Assembly (NCBI GenBank): GCA_025454915.1
Contig: JALONN010000009.1
Span: 124,001-188,000 of the forward strand
DNA: 64,000 nt
Direction: 5' to 3'
Origin: Raineya sp.
Lineage (GTDB): Bacteria > Bacteroidota > Bacteroidia > Cytophagales > Thermonemataceae
The position numbers and the translations under genes were made by a program. Under the pieces are notes generated by a model. It was not told where the DNA came from, made no database searches, and saw nothing but the letters and a program-made list of their open reading frames with translations. Positions 36,256 through 45,771 of this stretch are shown here, piece by piece. Each line of letters starts with the position of its first letter. Position 1 is the stretch's first letter.

Positions 36256-37077
36256 ATGTTTGTTTTAAGTTCAGACCGTAAATTCTTAAATATAAAGTTT
36301 ATCACAATTTTTGTGATTCTAATTGTGTGTCTGCACATTCTCCAAGATTTCATTCATGCCCACCATTATCAATATCGCTTTTACTTTTCTGAATCTTTGT
36401 TGTTCAAGGCTTCTTGGTTTCTCTTTATTCCTTTTATTTTATTGTTTTTGAAAGTTTTACAGGTTTTAGAAAATAGAATATTTTATATCATATTAAGTAT
36501 ATTTTTAATTTCAGTTACCCACATTTTTAGTTTTGCTTTTTCTGTTTTTGCAGGTTCTTGGCTATTTTTTGACCATACCTATGGTCTAGCCGTTATTTTT
36601 AAAGACACTTTTACTGAGCACTTTTATTTATACTTAATCATATACACTTCTATTACAATTATTTACAAATATTTAGAACAAAAAAATAGCAAAGAAAATC
36701 GAGTTCAAGACTTTAACACATTACCAAATTTACCTACCTATTTAGATACCCTAAGCGTAAGTTTGGGCAGAAAAAATGTAGTAATTAAGACCCAAGACAT
36801 TTTATGTATTTGTGCTTCAAGTCCTTATGTAAGTATTCAAACATCTGATAATCAGTATTTATATAATTCTTCTCTGAAAGACATTCATTCTAAACTCAAT
36901 CCTGATGCTTTTTTACGTATTCATAAATCAACAATTTTGAATGTGGAGAAAGTTTTATCATATCAGTCTAGACTCAATGGGGACTATGACATTACTCTAC
37001 AGAACCATGAAGTTCTCAGAATGAGCAGAAATTATGCTGAACCTTTCAAAAAGCATTTTTCAAAGTCCTCATCTTGA
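36256..37077 (+). CDS. LytTR regulator with N-terminal membrane domain
   Basis: 273 residues. Four hydrophobic helices occupy about 12-140 (the first includes I-T-I-F-V-I-L-I-V-C). A LytTR DNA-binding domain follows (about 165-268), with I-L-C-I-C-A-S-S-P-Y-V-S-I, F-L-R-I-H-K-S-T-I-L-N and Y-D-I-T-L-Q-N-H-E-V-L. No receiver domain is present, so this is a membrane-tethered one-component regulator. Target genes unknown. Confidence 0.85.
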   Translation: MFVLSSDRKFLNIKFITIFVILIVCLHILQDFIHAHHYQYRFYFSESLLFKASWFLFIPFILLFLKVLQVLENRIFYIILSIFLISVTHIFSFAFSVFAGSWLFFDHTYGLAVIFKDTFTEHFYLYLIIYTSITIIYKYLEQKNSKENRVQDFNTLPNLPTYLDTLSVSLGRKNVVIKTQDILCICASSPYVSIQTSDNQYLYNSSLKDIHSKLNPDAFLRIHKSTILNVEKVLSYQSRLNGDYDITLQNHEVLRMSRNYAEPFKKHFSKSSS

Positions 37078-37163
37078 TATATTTTATCCTCAGCTTAACA
37101 CATAAAACCTTGATTATAAAAGTATAACTCTTGAGATTTGGGACAAACCAAATCTTAATTTTT

Positions 37164-38372
37164 ATGAACGTTTTCAAGTTTTTATGTTTATTTTTTTTAT
37201 GTTTCTGGAGCTGCCAAGGTCAAAAAAACCAGGCTTCTTTTTCAAAATCCGAAACTCCCAAGAAAGAAACTTCCAATATTGTGGGTGGTGGGTGTGAAGG
37301 CTGTGAATTGATGTATGTAGATATGCCTAAACATATCAATACTATTGACACCAGTATGGGTTGGCATACACCCAATGCTCAAAAATTACTGATAACAGGA
37401 AAAGTCTTCCAATTAGATGGCAAAACACCTGCTTCTAATGTAATTGTATATTATTGGCATACAGATACTAAGGGATATTATTCTGATGGTAAAGGCACAG
37501 CCAAAAGGCATGGAAAACGAAGAGGCTGGATAAAAACAGATGAAAATGGTCATTATAGTATTTATACCAACCGACCTACAGCATACCCAGATAAATCAGA
37601 GCCACAGCATATCCACATAGCCATTAAAGAGCCTGATATACAGCAAGAATACTATATTGACGATTTAGTATTTGATGATGACCCTATTTTATATCAGAAA
37701 AACAAAGCAGGAAAAAAATATGAAAACAGAGGTGGTAGTGGTGTACTTCGAGTACTTATTTCTAACGATATTCAGATTGCAGAACACAATATTATTTTGG
37801 GACTTCATATTCCAAATTATCCAAAAAAAACTGAACAAAATATTCAATCAGGTCTTTCCATAGGTGAAGACAGTCCTTCTTTTATACCATTTCATGCTTG
37901 GGGAGCAGATAAAGGTACAAGAACCTGCCCCGTATGTAAATATGGTCGTTATTTAGGTATTTTGTTATTTGTGGGAGAAAAGCCCGACTGGCAGGATATT
38001 AAAAAATGGCTTGCGTTTTTGGAAAAAGAAAGTGAAAAAAGAAGAAAAGAGCTAAAAGTTTATTTTATCTATGGTAATGGTAAAGGATATGATTTTGAAA
38101 ATCGTAAAAAAGAACTTGAAACACTAGGTAAAGAATTAAAATTAAACAACTTAGCTCTTACTTTTACACCTTCTATACAAGATAAAGAAAGTGAAGTAAA
38201 TTTGAATAAAATTAATCCTGAAGCGGAAAATACCTTTATCATTTATCATCATCGAAAAATTATTCAGAAGTTTATCAATTTTGAAGCAACACAGGAAAAC
38301 TTTCAGACTTTATCTGATTTTTTGGATAAAAATAAAAGTCCTTACAATCATCTTTCAGGTGTAGAACATTGA
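37164..38372 (+). CDS. Lipoprotein: intradiol-dioxygenase-like domain plus thioredoxin-like domain
   Basis: About 402 residues from ATG 37164, giving a lipoprotein signal ending F-C-F-W-S-C (Cys about 17). Residues 45-215 match intradiol ring-cleavage dioxygenases: V-I-V-Y-Y-W-H-T-D-T, G-W-I-K-T-D-E-N-G-H-Y, the Tyr in T-A-Y-P-D and the H-x-H iron pair in P-Q-H-I-H-I-A-I. The second half (about 250-400) contains T-C-P-V-C-K-Y-G and resembles a thioredoxin-like fold. Bacteroidota have many secreted dioxygenase-like proteins whose substrates are unknown. The fusion to a C-x-x-C domain is the odd feature. Confidence 0.75.
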   Translation: MNVFKFLCLFFLCFWSCQGQKNQASFSKSETPKKETSNIVGGGCEGCELMYVDMPKHINTIDTSMGWHTPNAQKLLITGKVFQLDGKTPASNVIVYYWHTDTKGYYSDGKGTAKRHGKRRGWIKTDENGHYSIYTNRPTAYPDKSEPQHIHIAIKEPDIQQEYYIDDLVFDDDPILYQKNKAGKKYENRGGSGVLRVLISNDIQIAEHNIILGLHIPNYPKKTEQNIQSGLSIGEDSPSFIPFHAWGADKGTRTCPVCKYGRYLGILLFVGEKPDWQDIKKWLAFLEKESEKRRKELKVYFIYGNGKGYDFENRKKELETLGKELKLNNLALTFTPSIQDKESEVNLNKINPEAENTFIIYHHRKIIQKFINFEATQENFQTLSDFLDKNKSPYNHLSGVEH

Positions 38373-38422
38373 TTTTTTGGTGTTTTCTTGGTATATTAGA
38401 TGTCTGAAATACTTCTAAAATC

Positions 38423-38665
38423 ATGGAAATTTATTGCCCTAAATGTGAATGGAAACCAGATGCACACTCTTTATGGGGGTGTACTTGTGGATGTGTCTGG
38501 AATACTTTTGATACACAAGGAGTCTGCCCCAAATGCAAGCATGTATGGCATGATACTCAATGTCTTGCTTGTGCTAAATGGTCAAAACACCATGACTGGT
38601 ATCATGATTTTCCTTCTATAGATGAATTCATTGAGGAATTAAAACCTAAGAAAGAAACTATTTAA
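38423..38665 (+). CDS. Small zinc-ribbon protein
   Basis: 80 residues. Cys pairs stand in I-Y-C-P-K-C-E-W (5, 8), G-C-T-C-G-C (about 20-24), V-C-P-K-C-K-H (about 34-37) and Q-C-L-A-C-A-K (about 47-50), with nearby His residues. This suggests one or two structural zinc sites. The family is not named; similar short proteins are scattered in Bacteroidota. It is 50 bp after the dioxygenase-like gene. Confidence 0.75.
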   Translation: MEIYCPKCEWKPDAHSLWGCTCGCVWNTFDTQGVCPKCKHVWHDTQCLACAKWSKHHDWYHDFPSIDEFIEELKPKKETI

Positions 38666-38731
38666 GAATTCTTTGATGTACATACTATAAATTGGTTTTA
38701 TACGTATTGAGTAAAACCAAAATTATTGTAT

Positions 38732-39679
38732 ATGAAAAAATTACTTCTACTCTCTTTTGCTTTTGGAGCAAGCATAGTTGTTTCTGCTCAGAAAACGGCT
38801 GAAATTTTTTTACCTAACCATGTTTCTACGAATTTGTATGAACGTGATATGGCTCTTGCTCCTGATGGAAAAACTATGTATTTCACTATTCAGTTATCTT
38901 CTGGTTTTCAGAGTATTGCAATGTGTACAAAAGATAAAAAAGGGAAATGGACAACACCTGAGATAGCTCCTTTTTCTGGCATGTACAGCGACTTAGAACC
39001 TGCATTCAGTCCTGATGGAAAAAAGCTATTTTTTGCATCCAATCGCCCTATCACAGGTACAAACCACAAAGATTTTGATATTTGGTATATTGAGAAAAAT
39101 GGTGAAAAATGGTCAGAGCCTGTTAATGCAGGTAGCTCTGTAAATACCTCATCTAATGAATTTTATCCATCTGTTTCACAAAAAGGAGACTTGTATTTTA
39201 CTGCTACCAAAGATTCTTTGAGTGTAGGAAAAGAAGATATTTACAAAGCAGAATGGAAAAATGGTAAGTATGCTAATATTACCCTTTTAGATACAGAAGT
39301 GAATACAAAGACTTATGAATTTAATGCTTTTGTAGCCCCTGATGAAAGTTATATTATTTTCTCTTCGTATGGGCGTAAAGATGATAAAGGAAGAGGCGAT
39401 TTGTATATGAGCATTAAAGATACAAATGGTAAATGGAGAAGAGCTGTAAACCTTTCTATCATCAATACTGAAAGCTTAGATTACTGCCCTTTTGTAAGCC
39501 CAGATGGAAAAACACTTTATTTTACCAACGAAAAAGGAGATTTACCTAAAAACAGATTAGCTATTATCACTAATTATCAGAATCTTAAGAATTTACACTC
39601 AAGTATTTTAAATGGAGAAGGAAATATCTACTCTATTGATTTTTCAATTATCAGGGAGTTTGTAGAAAAGCAAAACTAA
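38732..39679 (+). CDS. Secreted WD40-like (PD40) beta-propeller protein
   Basis: About 315 residues from ATG 38732. The signal peptide ends V-V-S-A-Q. PD40 repeats follow, each with a L-A/S-P-D-G-K-T/K-L/M-Y-F-T/A pattern: A-P-D-G-K-T-M-Y-F, S-P-D-G-K-K-L-F-F-A-S-N-R and S-P-D-G-K-T-L-Y-F-T-N. Such propellers occur in TolB-like and OmpA-associated proteins. Here the domain stands alone. Function unknown. Confidence 0.82.
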   Translation: MKKLLLLSFAFGASIVVSAQKTAEIFLPNHVSTNLYERDMALAPDGKTMYFTIQLSSGFQSIAMCTKDKKGKWTTPEIAPFSGMYSDLEPAFSPDGKKLFFASNRPITGTNHKDFDIWYIEKNGEKWSEPVNAGSSVNTSSNEFYPSVSQKGDLYFTATKDSLSVGKEDIYKAEWKNGKYANITLLDTEVNTKTYEFNAFVAPDESYIIFSSYGRKDDKGRGDLYMSIKDTNGKWRRAVNLSIINTESLDYCPFVSPDGKTLYFTNEKGDLPKNRLAIITNYQNLKNLHSSILNGEGNIYSIDFSIIREFVEKQN

Positions 39680-39761
39680 CCTAATAGTGATTTGAATAAA
39701 ATTTGCATTTTTTGAAAAAAAGATTAATTTTGTTGAACGTAGAGTTTCAACTTTTTTAGAA

Positions 39762-40370
39762 ATGAGAGCCAATGATAATGTATTAATACTATTTGCACAT
39801 CCTTTATTGGAAAAATCAAAAATCAATAAATTTTTTGTCAGAAAATACCAACAGCGTTCTACATTAAAATTCCATGATTTATATGAGGAATACCCCGAGT
39901 TTAATATAAATATTCCTTATGAAAAAGCTTTATTAGAAGAAAGCTCTCTAATCATTTGGCATCATCCTCTTTATTGGTATAGCTCCCCTCCTTTACTCAA
40001 ACAATGGATTGACATGGTATTAGAAGTTGGGTGGGCATACGGACCTAATGGTAATGCTTTGAAAGGGAAACATATTTTACAAGTCATTACTACTGGAGGT
40101 AGTGAACAAGCCTATCAAGTTGATGGAAATAATCGTTTTACTATTCGAGAGTTTCTCAGACCTTTTGAACAAACTGCTTATCTATGTAATATGAATTACT
40201 TACCTCCCTTCGTAATACATGGAACACACAGAATCTCTCAAGCTAATTTAGATCAAAATATAGAGCAGTTTTTTACATTTTTAGATAATTGGCAAGAAAG
40301 TATAGACTCATTACTTGCATCTTCTCATAACTATTTACATGAGTATCTTCAACATAAAAACAACCGATAA
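39762..40370 (+). CDS. KefG/KefF-type NAD(P)H oxidoreductase, K+ efflux accessory
   Basis: A 202-residue flavodoxin-like quinone reductase. V-L-I-L-F-A-H-P-L (about 6-14) binds FMN phosphate; W-H-H-P-L-Y-W-Y-S-S-P-P-L-L-K-Q-W-I-D (about 67-85) and T-T-G-G-S (about 110) are family hallmarks. Its stop is directly followed by the ATG of the Kef-type antiporter, so the two form an operon as in the Kef systems, where the soluble partner activates K+/H+ exchange. Confidence 0.9.
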   Translation: MRANDNVLILFAHPLLEKSKINKFFVRKYQQRSTLKFHDLYEEYPEFNINIPYEKALLEESSLIIWHHPLYWYSSPPLLKQWIDMVLEVGWAYGPNGNALKGKHILQVITTGGSEQAYQVDGNNRFTIREFLRPFEQTAYLCNMNYLPPFVIHGTHRISQANLDQNIEQFFTFLDNWQESIDSLLASSHNYLHEYLQHKNNR

Positions 40371-42254
40371 ATGAATACGAGTTTTTTATTTCAAGCTTTG
40401 GTTTTTATGGGTGCTGCCATCTTATTAGTTCCAATTGCTAAAAAGATAGGTTTGAGTTCTGTTTTAGGATATTTGGTAGCAGGAGTGTTAATAGGACCCT
40501 TTATACTTGGTTTTGTTGGCAAGAATGGACAAGATATTATGCATGCTGCAGAATTTGGTGTAGTAATGATGCTTTTTTTGATTGGACTTGAGCTTAATCC
40601 ACATAAGTTTTGGGAAATGCGAAAAGCAATTGTAGGATTAGGAAGCATACAACTCATTGGAACAACTCTGCTTCTTTTTATTCTATTTTTACTATTACAA
40701 TGGGATTGGAGAATGGCTCTGGCTGTTTCTTTGGCATTTTCTATGTCCTCCACAGCTATTGTTTTACAAACACTTAAAGAAAAAAATCTTTCTCAATCTG
40801 TTTCGGGTGAGGCTTCTTTTGCTGTATTGTTATTTCAAGATATAGCTGTCATCCCAATTTTAGCTATTCTACCACTTTTGGAAACACAACCTAATATTGC
40901 TACAAATAATCAATCTTCTCTTTTTGCTGATCAACCTGCTTGGATTCAAGCGATTTCTGTTTTAGGAGCTGTTGCTTTTATTTTATTTATAGGAAAATTT
41001 TTGGTAGTACCTTTATTACGTTTTGTCTCCAAAACACACATGAGAGAGTTATTTGTTGCTTCTGCTCTATTCTTGGTAGTTGGGGTCGCTACTCTTATGC
41101 AAGCCGTAGGGTTAAGCCCTGCTTTAGGAACATTTATAGCTGGTGTAGTGCTTGCTAATACAGAATTTAGGCATCAGCTTGAAAGTGACATTGAACCTTT
41201 CAAGGGATTATTATTAGGTTTATTTTTTATGAGTGTGGGAGCTACAATAGATTTCACTCAAATTTCACAGGATCCTCTCATGATAGCCTCTTTAGTGGGT
41301 CTAGTATTAAGTATTAAGTTTGTAGTGCTTATGATTGTGGGAAGAGTTTTTAAAATGAGTTCTGACCAAAAGTTTATTTTTTCATTTGGTTTGAGTCAAG
41401 TAGGAGAGTTTGCATTTGTATTACTATCCTTTTCTAATCAAATTCAATTAATAGATGAAACTTGGACAGCCAAACTGATGGCTGTAGTAGCTATCACGAT
41501 GGCTTCTACCCCTTTATTCATTTTAATTAATGAGAAGGTTATAGAACCTTATTGGGGCGTAAAAACGATTGATGATAAACCACCTCATGATACCATTGAT
41601 ACTCATTATAAAGTTATTATTGCTGGTTTTGGACATTTTGGTAGTACAATTGGACGATTTCTAAGAGCAAATAACATACAAGCTACCATTTTAGATAATG
41701 ATTCTGACAGAGTTAATTTATTACGTAAAATGGGCTTTGAAGTATATTATGGAGATGCTACTCGTTTAGATTTACTTGAAGCAGCTAAGGCTTCTGAAGC
41801 TACTTTGTTAATAGCAGCCATAGATCCACCAGAAGCAAACCAAGAATTGATTGAAGTAGCGAGGAAGCACTTTCCTCATTTAACTATTATGGCAAGATCT
41901 CGAAATCGATTTGATGCTTATGAGATGATGGATATGGGAGTAAAACACATTTATAGAGAAACACTCTATACAGCTGTTCACTTAGGAATTGATGCTTTGG
42001 TTCAACTTGGATTTAGAAAATATACAGCCACCAGACAGGGGCAGAAGTTTATTCAATTTGATGAATCAGCTCTCGAAAAATTAGCTAAAAGTCGTCACGA
42101 TATGAAAGACTATGTTCTTTCTGTGAAAGAACAAATACAATGGCAAGAGCAAATTTTACAAAATGATTTAAAATTAGCTTTGGGACAAACTGATATTAGT
42201 TGGGATAGTGAGTACCTCCGACAAACTTTTACTCAAAACCAAAGTGAGTCTTAG
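40371..42254 (+). CDS. Kef-type K+/H+ antiporter (CPA2 family)
   Basis: 627 residues. About 12 helices of a Na+/H+ exchanger domain (1-385), with E-F-G-V-V-M-M-L-F-L-I-G-L-E-L and L-F-Q-D-I-A-V-I-P, are followed by a Rossmann RCK/TrkA-N domain (V-I-I-A-G-F-G-H-F-G-S-T, about 415-530) and a C-terminal helical tail. This is the KefB/KefC layout. The channel is probably gated by the preceding flavodoxin-like protein and by thiol adducts; glutathione dependence cannot be judged from sequence. Confidence 0.93.
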   Translation: MNTSFLFQALVFMGAAILLVPIAKKIGLSSVLGYLVAGVLIGPFILGFVGKNGQDIMHAAEFGVVMMLFLIGLELNPHKFWEMRKAIVGLGSIQLIGTTLLLFILFLLLQWDWRMALAVSLAFSMSSTAIVLQTLKEKNLSQSVSGEASFAVLLFQDIAVIPILAILPLLETQPNIATNNQSSLFADQPAWIQAISVLGAVAFILFIGKFLVVPLLRFVSKTHMRELFVASALFLVVGVATLMQAVGLSPALGTFIAGVVLANTEFRHQLESDIEPFKGLLLGLFFMSVGATIDFTQISQDPLMIASLVGLVLSIKFVVLMIVGRVFKMSSDQKFIFSFGLSQVGEFAFVLLSFSNQIQLIDETWTAKLMAVVAITMASTPLFILINEKVIEPYWGVKTIDDKPPHDTIDTHYKVIIAGFGHFGSTIGRFLRANNIQATILDNDSDRVNLLRKMGFEVYYGDATRLDLLEAAKASEATLLIAAIDPPEANQELIEVARKHFPHLTIMARSRNRFDAYEMMDMGVKHIYRETLYTAVHLGIDALVQLGFRKYTATRQGQKFIQFDESALEKLAKSRHDMKDYVLSVKEQIQWQEQILQNDLKLALGQTDISWDSEYLRQTFTQNQSES

Positions 42255-42291
42255 TCATTTATTACATTAAAATTAGCATAAGGTATATTTT

Positions 42292-43221
42292 TTATGAATC
42301 TTCTAAAGAATTTAGTTTTTTTAAATCTAAAATTATTCTACCTTTTTCATCGGGACTAAACATAGGTTCAAACTTCTTGTTCCAAAGCATATCATTTACT
42401 TTATACGAATGTATTGCATAAACTGTTTGATGAAATGTGTTATCAAAGCCTTTAATCATCACCAAAATTTCCATATTTAATGCCTCTAATTCTGAAGTCT
42501 TTCTTCCAAATAAAGGACTGTCTTCATTGATATGATGGACAAGAGTCCAGTTTAAAGGAAAAAATCGAATTTCTTTTGACTCTAATTTGAGAGCATAGTA
42601 TTCCTTTTTATATTGTTTTTGACTATTCATTTCTAAAAATGATACCACCACCTCAGCTTCTGTATCCATCATTACATTAGCTCTTTCATTAACTACCCTA
42701 AATTGTAATGTGGATATTGGTTTATCTCTAAAATCAGTAATTAATACATTTTTACTAAAAGCAATTCGGGGAAAAGGCTTTGAGAAACGTCCAAACAAAA
42801 GCCCCGCCATAAGTGTAGCCCAAGTAATTCCCGTGAATGCGTTGGCAGAAGCTATCCAATTGGCTATAATGCTATGAGGAGCTACTCCTCCATAACCTAC
42901 CGTTGTAAATGTCTGAATACTAAAGAAGAAACCATGAATATAGTCATTCTCCCAACTGTAAGTTTCAGTTCCTTTGAGAGCTCCCTCACCCAAAAATGTA
43001 TAAAAAAAAGCAAATATGGCATTTAAAACTAGAAAAGTTCCAATAAAGAAGAGGCTAAATTGCCAGCCAGAAGCTGTAATAAGGTAAGAATAAAAATCTT
43101 TAATAGAAAAGACTGTTCCTAATCGTTTTACGTTGTAAGAACTATCATCATTAATCATTTTTTGGGTTTTCTGGTGGTATGCTTGTCCAAAACCAGGGTC
43201 TTGTACATGTTCTGCTGCCAT
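42292..43221 (-). CDS. Inward-rectifier potassium channel (KirBac type)
   Basis: 309 residues. Slide helix and TM1 (F-S-L-F-F-I-G-T-F-L-V-L-N-A, about 55-80), pore loop with the selectivity filter T-V-G-Y-G-G-V (about 111-117), TM2 (I-T-W-A-T-L-M-A-G-L-L-F-G-R-F, about 130-150) and a cytosolic immunoglobulin-like domain (155-300). The filter has Val where Ile is more common. Its gene converges on the Kef antiporter gene with a 37-bp gap, forming a potassium-transport neighbourhood. Confidence 0.93.
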   Translation of the reverse strand: MAAEHVQDPGFGQAYHQKTQKMINDDSSYNVKRLGTVFSIKDFYSYLITASGWQFSLFFIGTFLVLNAIFAFFYTFLGEGALKGTETYSWENDYIHGFFFSIQTFTTVGYGGVAPHSIIANWIASANAFTGITWATLMAGLLFGRFSKPFPRIAFSKNVLITDFRDKPISTLQFRVVNERANVMMDTEAEVVVSFLEMNSQKQYKKEYYALKLESKEIRFFPLNWTLVHHINEDSPLFGRKTSELEALNMEILVMIKGFDNTFHQTVYAIHSYKVNDMLWNKKFEPMFSPDEKGRIILDLKKLNSLEDS

Positions 43222-43289
43222 AAACTATTCCGTGAAGTATAATATTTTTTGATATAACTGAAATGTAGCAGTTTTAATTTAAAAAACAA

Positions 43290-43314
43290 AAATCCCCTAA
43301 TATTTAGGGGATTT
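43290..43314 (-). terminator. Terminator of the dipeptidyl peptidase gene
   Basis: A perfect 11-bp stem (aaatcccctaa / ttaggggattt) with a 3-nt loop lies 5 bp after the leftward stop at 43319, upstream of the Kir gene. Confidence 0.8.
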
Positions 43315-43318
43315 AATT

Positions 43319-45472
43319 TTATAAATTTTTATCTAAAAAGCTTGTAATCATCTGATATAGATGTAGGCGAGTATTTCCGCCTGAAATACCATGATTTTTG
43401 TTAGGGTAATAAAAAGTTTCAAATTGTTTACCTGCTCTTATCAAGGCATTTTGCATTTCTACTGCATTCTGGAAATGCACATTATCATCACCTGTTCCAT
43501 GAATTAAAAGATATTTCCCTTTTAGATTTTTCACATGTGTAATAGGTGAGTTGTCATCATAACCACTTGCATTACTTTGTGGTAAGCCCAAATATCTTTC
43601 TGTGTAGATGGTATCATAAAAACGCCAGTTGGTTACAGGAGCTACTGCCACAGCAGCCTTAAATACATCTGCACCCTGTAAAATACAATTAGATGACATA
43701 TAACCACCATAACTCCAGCCCCAAATTGCTATTCTGCTTTTATCTACATAGCTCTGTTTTGCTAGATATTTAGCTGCTTCAATCTGATCCTGTACTTCCA
43801 GTTTCCCTAACTGCCCGTAAGTAGCTTTACGAAAAGCCTCTCCTCTTGCACCTGTGCCTCTGTTATCCACACAAACCACCAAATATCCCTTTGAAGCCAG
43901 ATGCTGATACCAGAAATAATCAAAATAGTCCCACTTATTTTCAACTTCCTGAGAACCAGGACCTCCGTACACAAACATGAGTGTTGGATATGCTTTTTTA
44001 GCATCAAAGTTATGAGGTTTAATCATCCATGCATTGAGTGTAGCATCAGGAACTTGAACCGTAAAAAATTCTTTCTGTGAAATTTGATAGCTAGCCAGTG
44101 TATTTTTTAGTTTTTCATTGGTTTCCAAGTCTTTAATCTTATTACCTGAAATATCGTATAAACTAAATATGGCAGGTGTATTGGCTGTGCTATACTCATC
44201 CATAAAAAACTGGCAATCTTGGCTCATGGTTATTTCATGATAGCCTTTTGCATTTAAAATCTGTTTTTCAGCTCCCTTATCCAAAGAAATCGAGTACAAA
44301 TATCTTTCTAATGGCGATTCTTTGGTAGAAGTAAAATACAATACTCTTTTCTTTTCATCCAAGCCAATCAGTTTGCTTGCTTCCCAATTACCTTTTGTAA
44401 TTTGTCTAACCAGTTTACCCTTCAAATCATATAAATAGAAATGTTTGAAACCATCTTTCTCTGAAGCCAAAATCATTTCTTTACCATTTGCCAAATAGTG
44501 TAAATCTTCATTGAATTCCACATCTACGTATGCTTTATTATTCTCGGTGTAAACTGTTTCGGTTGTATTTTTAGCAACATTAGCATGAATCAGTTCTAAT
44601 TTATTCTGTAAACGATTTAATTTTCTGATAGAAAGTACATCTGCATTCTGAGTCCATTTCACACGAGCAATATAAATATCTGTTTCTGACCCCAAGTTGA
44701 TAGGTTGAGTTTGCTTACTATCCAGATTATATACAGAAAGCCCTACAACCGAATTTTTTTCACCAGCTTTTGGATATTTGAATCTATAATCTTGAGGATA
44801 TAAACCTTTCCAAACCTGCATATTGTACTCTTTTACAGCACTTTCATCAAAGGTATAAAAAGCAATTTTTTTATTATCAGGCGACCAGAAAAATGCCTGA
44901 GCAAATCCAAATTCTTCTTCATAAACCCAGTCCGTAGAACCATTGATAATAGCGTTGGCTTTTCCGTTCGTTGTAATAGCTGTTTCATTCATGGTTGCCA
45001 AATCTACTAAGAAAAGGTTGTTATCTCTTACAAAAGCTACTTTCGAGCCATCTGGTGAAAGTGTTGCATAAGACTGTTTTCCATTGTTAGATACTTTGAT
45101 GTTCTTTTGTGTCTTTATATCATAAATATAATACTCAGCCTTAAAAGAACGTCTGTAAATAGCCTCACGAGAGTTTAACAACAAAACTTTATCCTCAGTA
45201 GCATTGAGTCCGTAAGACTCAAATTTTACAGGGACATCAGCTATTAAACCAACATTTTTATTGGTTTTAGTTTCATATTTGTAGATTTTATTACCCTCTG
45301 AGATGGTATAAAATTGACTGTTTTGCATGTAATTGAAGCCTTCGGCGGCACTCGGATAAAATGAGTAGGTTTGCCAAACATCTTCAATAGATACATTCTT
45401 TTTTTGAGCAACAGCTTGTCCTACAAGACAAATTACAAGCCATATACTCCATAAGTAGCTTCTTTTTTGCAT
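43319..45472 (-). CDS. Dipeptidyl peptidase IV (S9B), secreted
   Basis: 717 residues. The signal peptide ends Q-A-V-A-Q (about 22). An eight-bladed propeller (about 40-460), containing the Glu-rich S-T-D-W-V-Y-E-E-E-F-G (about 160) that anchors the substrate N-terminus, is followed by the alpha/beta hydrolase domain. The nucleophile is in G-W-S-Y-G-G-Y (Ser about 595), Asp in G-T-G-D-D-N-V-H (about 670) and His in N-K-N-H-G-I (about 702). It releases X-Pro dipeptides in the periplasm. Length is normal for Bacteroidota enzymes. Confidence 0.95.
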   Translation of the reverse strand: MQKRSYLWSIWLVICLVGQAVAQKKNVSIEDVWQTYSFYPSAAEGFNYMQNSQFYTISEGNKIYKYETKTNKNVGLIADVPVKFESYGLNATEDKVLLLNSREAIYRRSFKAEYYIYDIKTQKNIKVSNNGKQSYATLSPDGSKVAFVRDNNLFLVDLATMNETAITTNGKANAIINGSTDWVYEEEFGFAQAFFWSPDNKKIAFYTFDESAVKEYNMQVWKGLYPQDYRFKYPKAGEKNSVVGLSVYNLDSKQTQPINLGSETDIYIARVKWTQNADVLSIRKLNRLQNKLELIHANVAKNTTETVYTENNKAYVDVEFNEDLHYLANGKEMILASEKDGFKHFYLYDLKGKLVRQITKGNWEASKLIGLDEKKRVLYFTSTKESPLERYLYSISLDKGAEKQILNAKGYHEITMSQDCQFFMDEYSTANTPAIFSLYDISGNKIKDLETNEKLKNTLASYQISQKEFFTVQVPDATLNAWMIKPHNFDAKKAYPTLMFVYGGPGSQEVENKWDYFDYFWYQHLASKGYLVVCVDNRGTGARGEAFRKATYGQLGKLEVQDQIEAAKYLAKQSYVDKSRIAIWGWSYGGYMSSNCILQGADVFKAAVAVAPVTNWRFYDTIYTERYLGLPQSNASGYDDNSPITHVKNLKGKYLLIHGTGDDNVHFQNAVEMQNALIRAGKQFETFYYPNKNHGISGGNTRLHLYQMITSFLDKNL

Positions 45473-45683
45473 AAAATTATATTATATTTTTGAGGTAGAT
45501 AAAATATTTTATCAATAAACGACAATAAATTAGATTTCTTATGAGTTATAAAAATAAAAGATTTTTTAAATGTATTTACAAAATTGGCATAAAAATTGTT
45601 GAATTTTAAGTAGATTCTCAAAATAAGAAAAAAACTATCAAAGCATATAAGTTTTGTTTGTTTATGTTGTTTAATTGTTTACA

Positions 45684-45720
45684 GAAAACCCCAAATCCTT
45701 GATTTGGGGTTTTCTTTTTT
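45684..45720 (+). terminator. Orphan terminator between divergent genes
   Basis: A perfect 14-bp stem (gaaaaccccaaatc / gatttggggttttc), loop ctt, then six T on the plus strand. No annotated plus-strand gene ends here. The nearest genes are divergent (DPP IV leftward from 45472, TetR rightward from 45772). It may end a small RNA starting after 45473, or act as a leader attenuator if transcription of tetR starts further left. The rest of the 299-bp gap is AT-rich, with no other gene seen. Confidence 0.8.
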
Positions 45721-45735
45721 ATTTTGTGTCTGAAA

Positions 45736-45748
45736 TAAGAATTTCTTA
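45736..45748. promoter_or_regulatory. Short dyad before tetR, possible operator
   Basis: taagaa-t-ttctta, a 6+1+6 palindrome, lies 23 bp before the TetR ATG. Size and position fit an autoregulatory half-site pair, but short AT-rich dyads are common by chance here. Confidence 0.3.
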
Positions 45749-45771
45749 CCTTGTTGCGTTATTATATTGCC

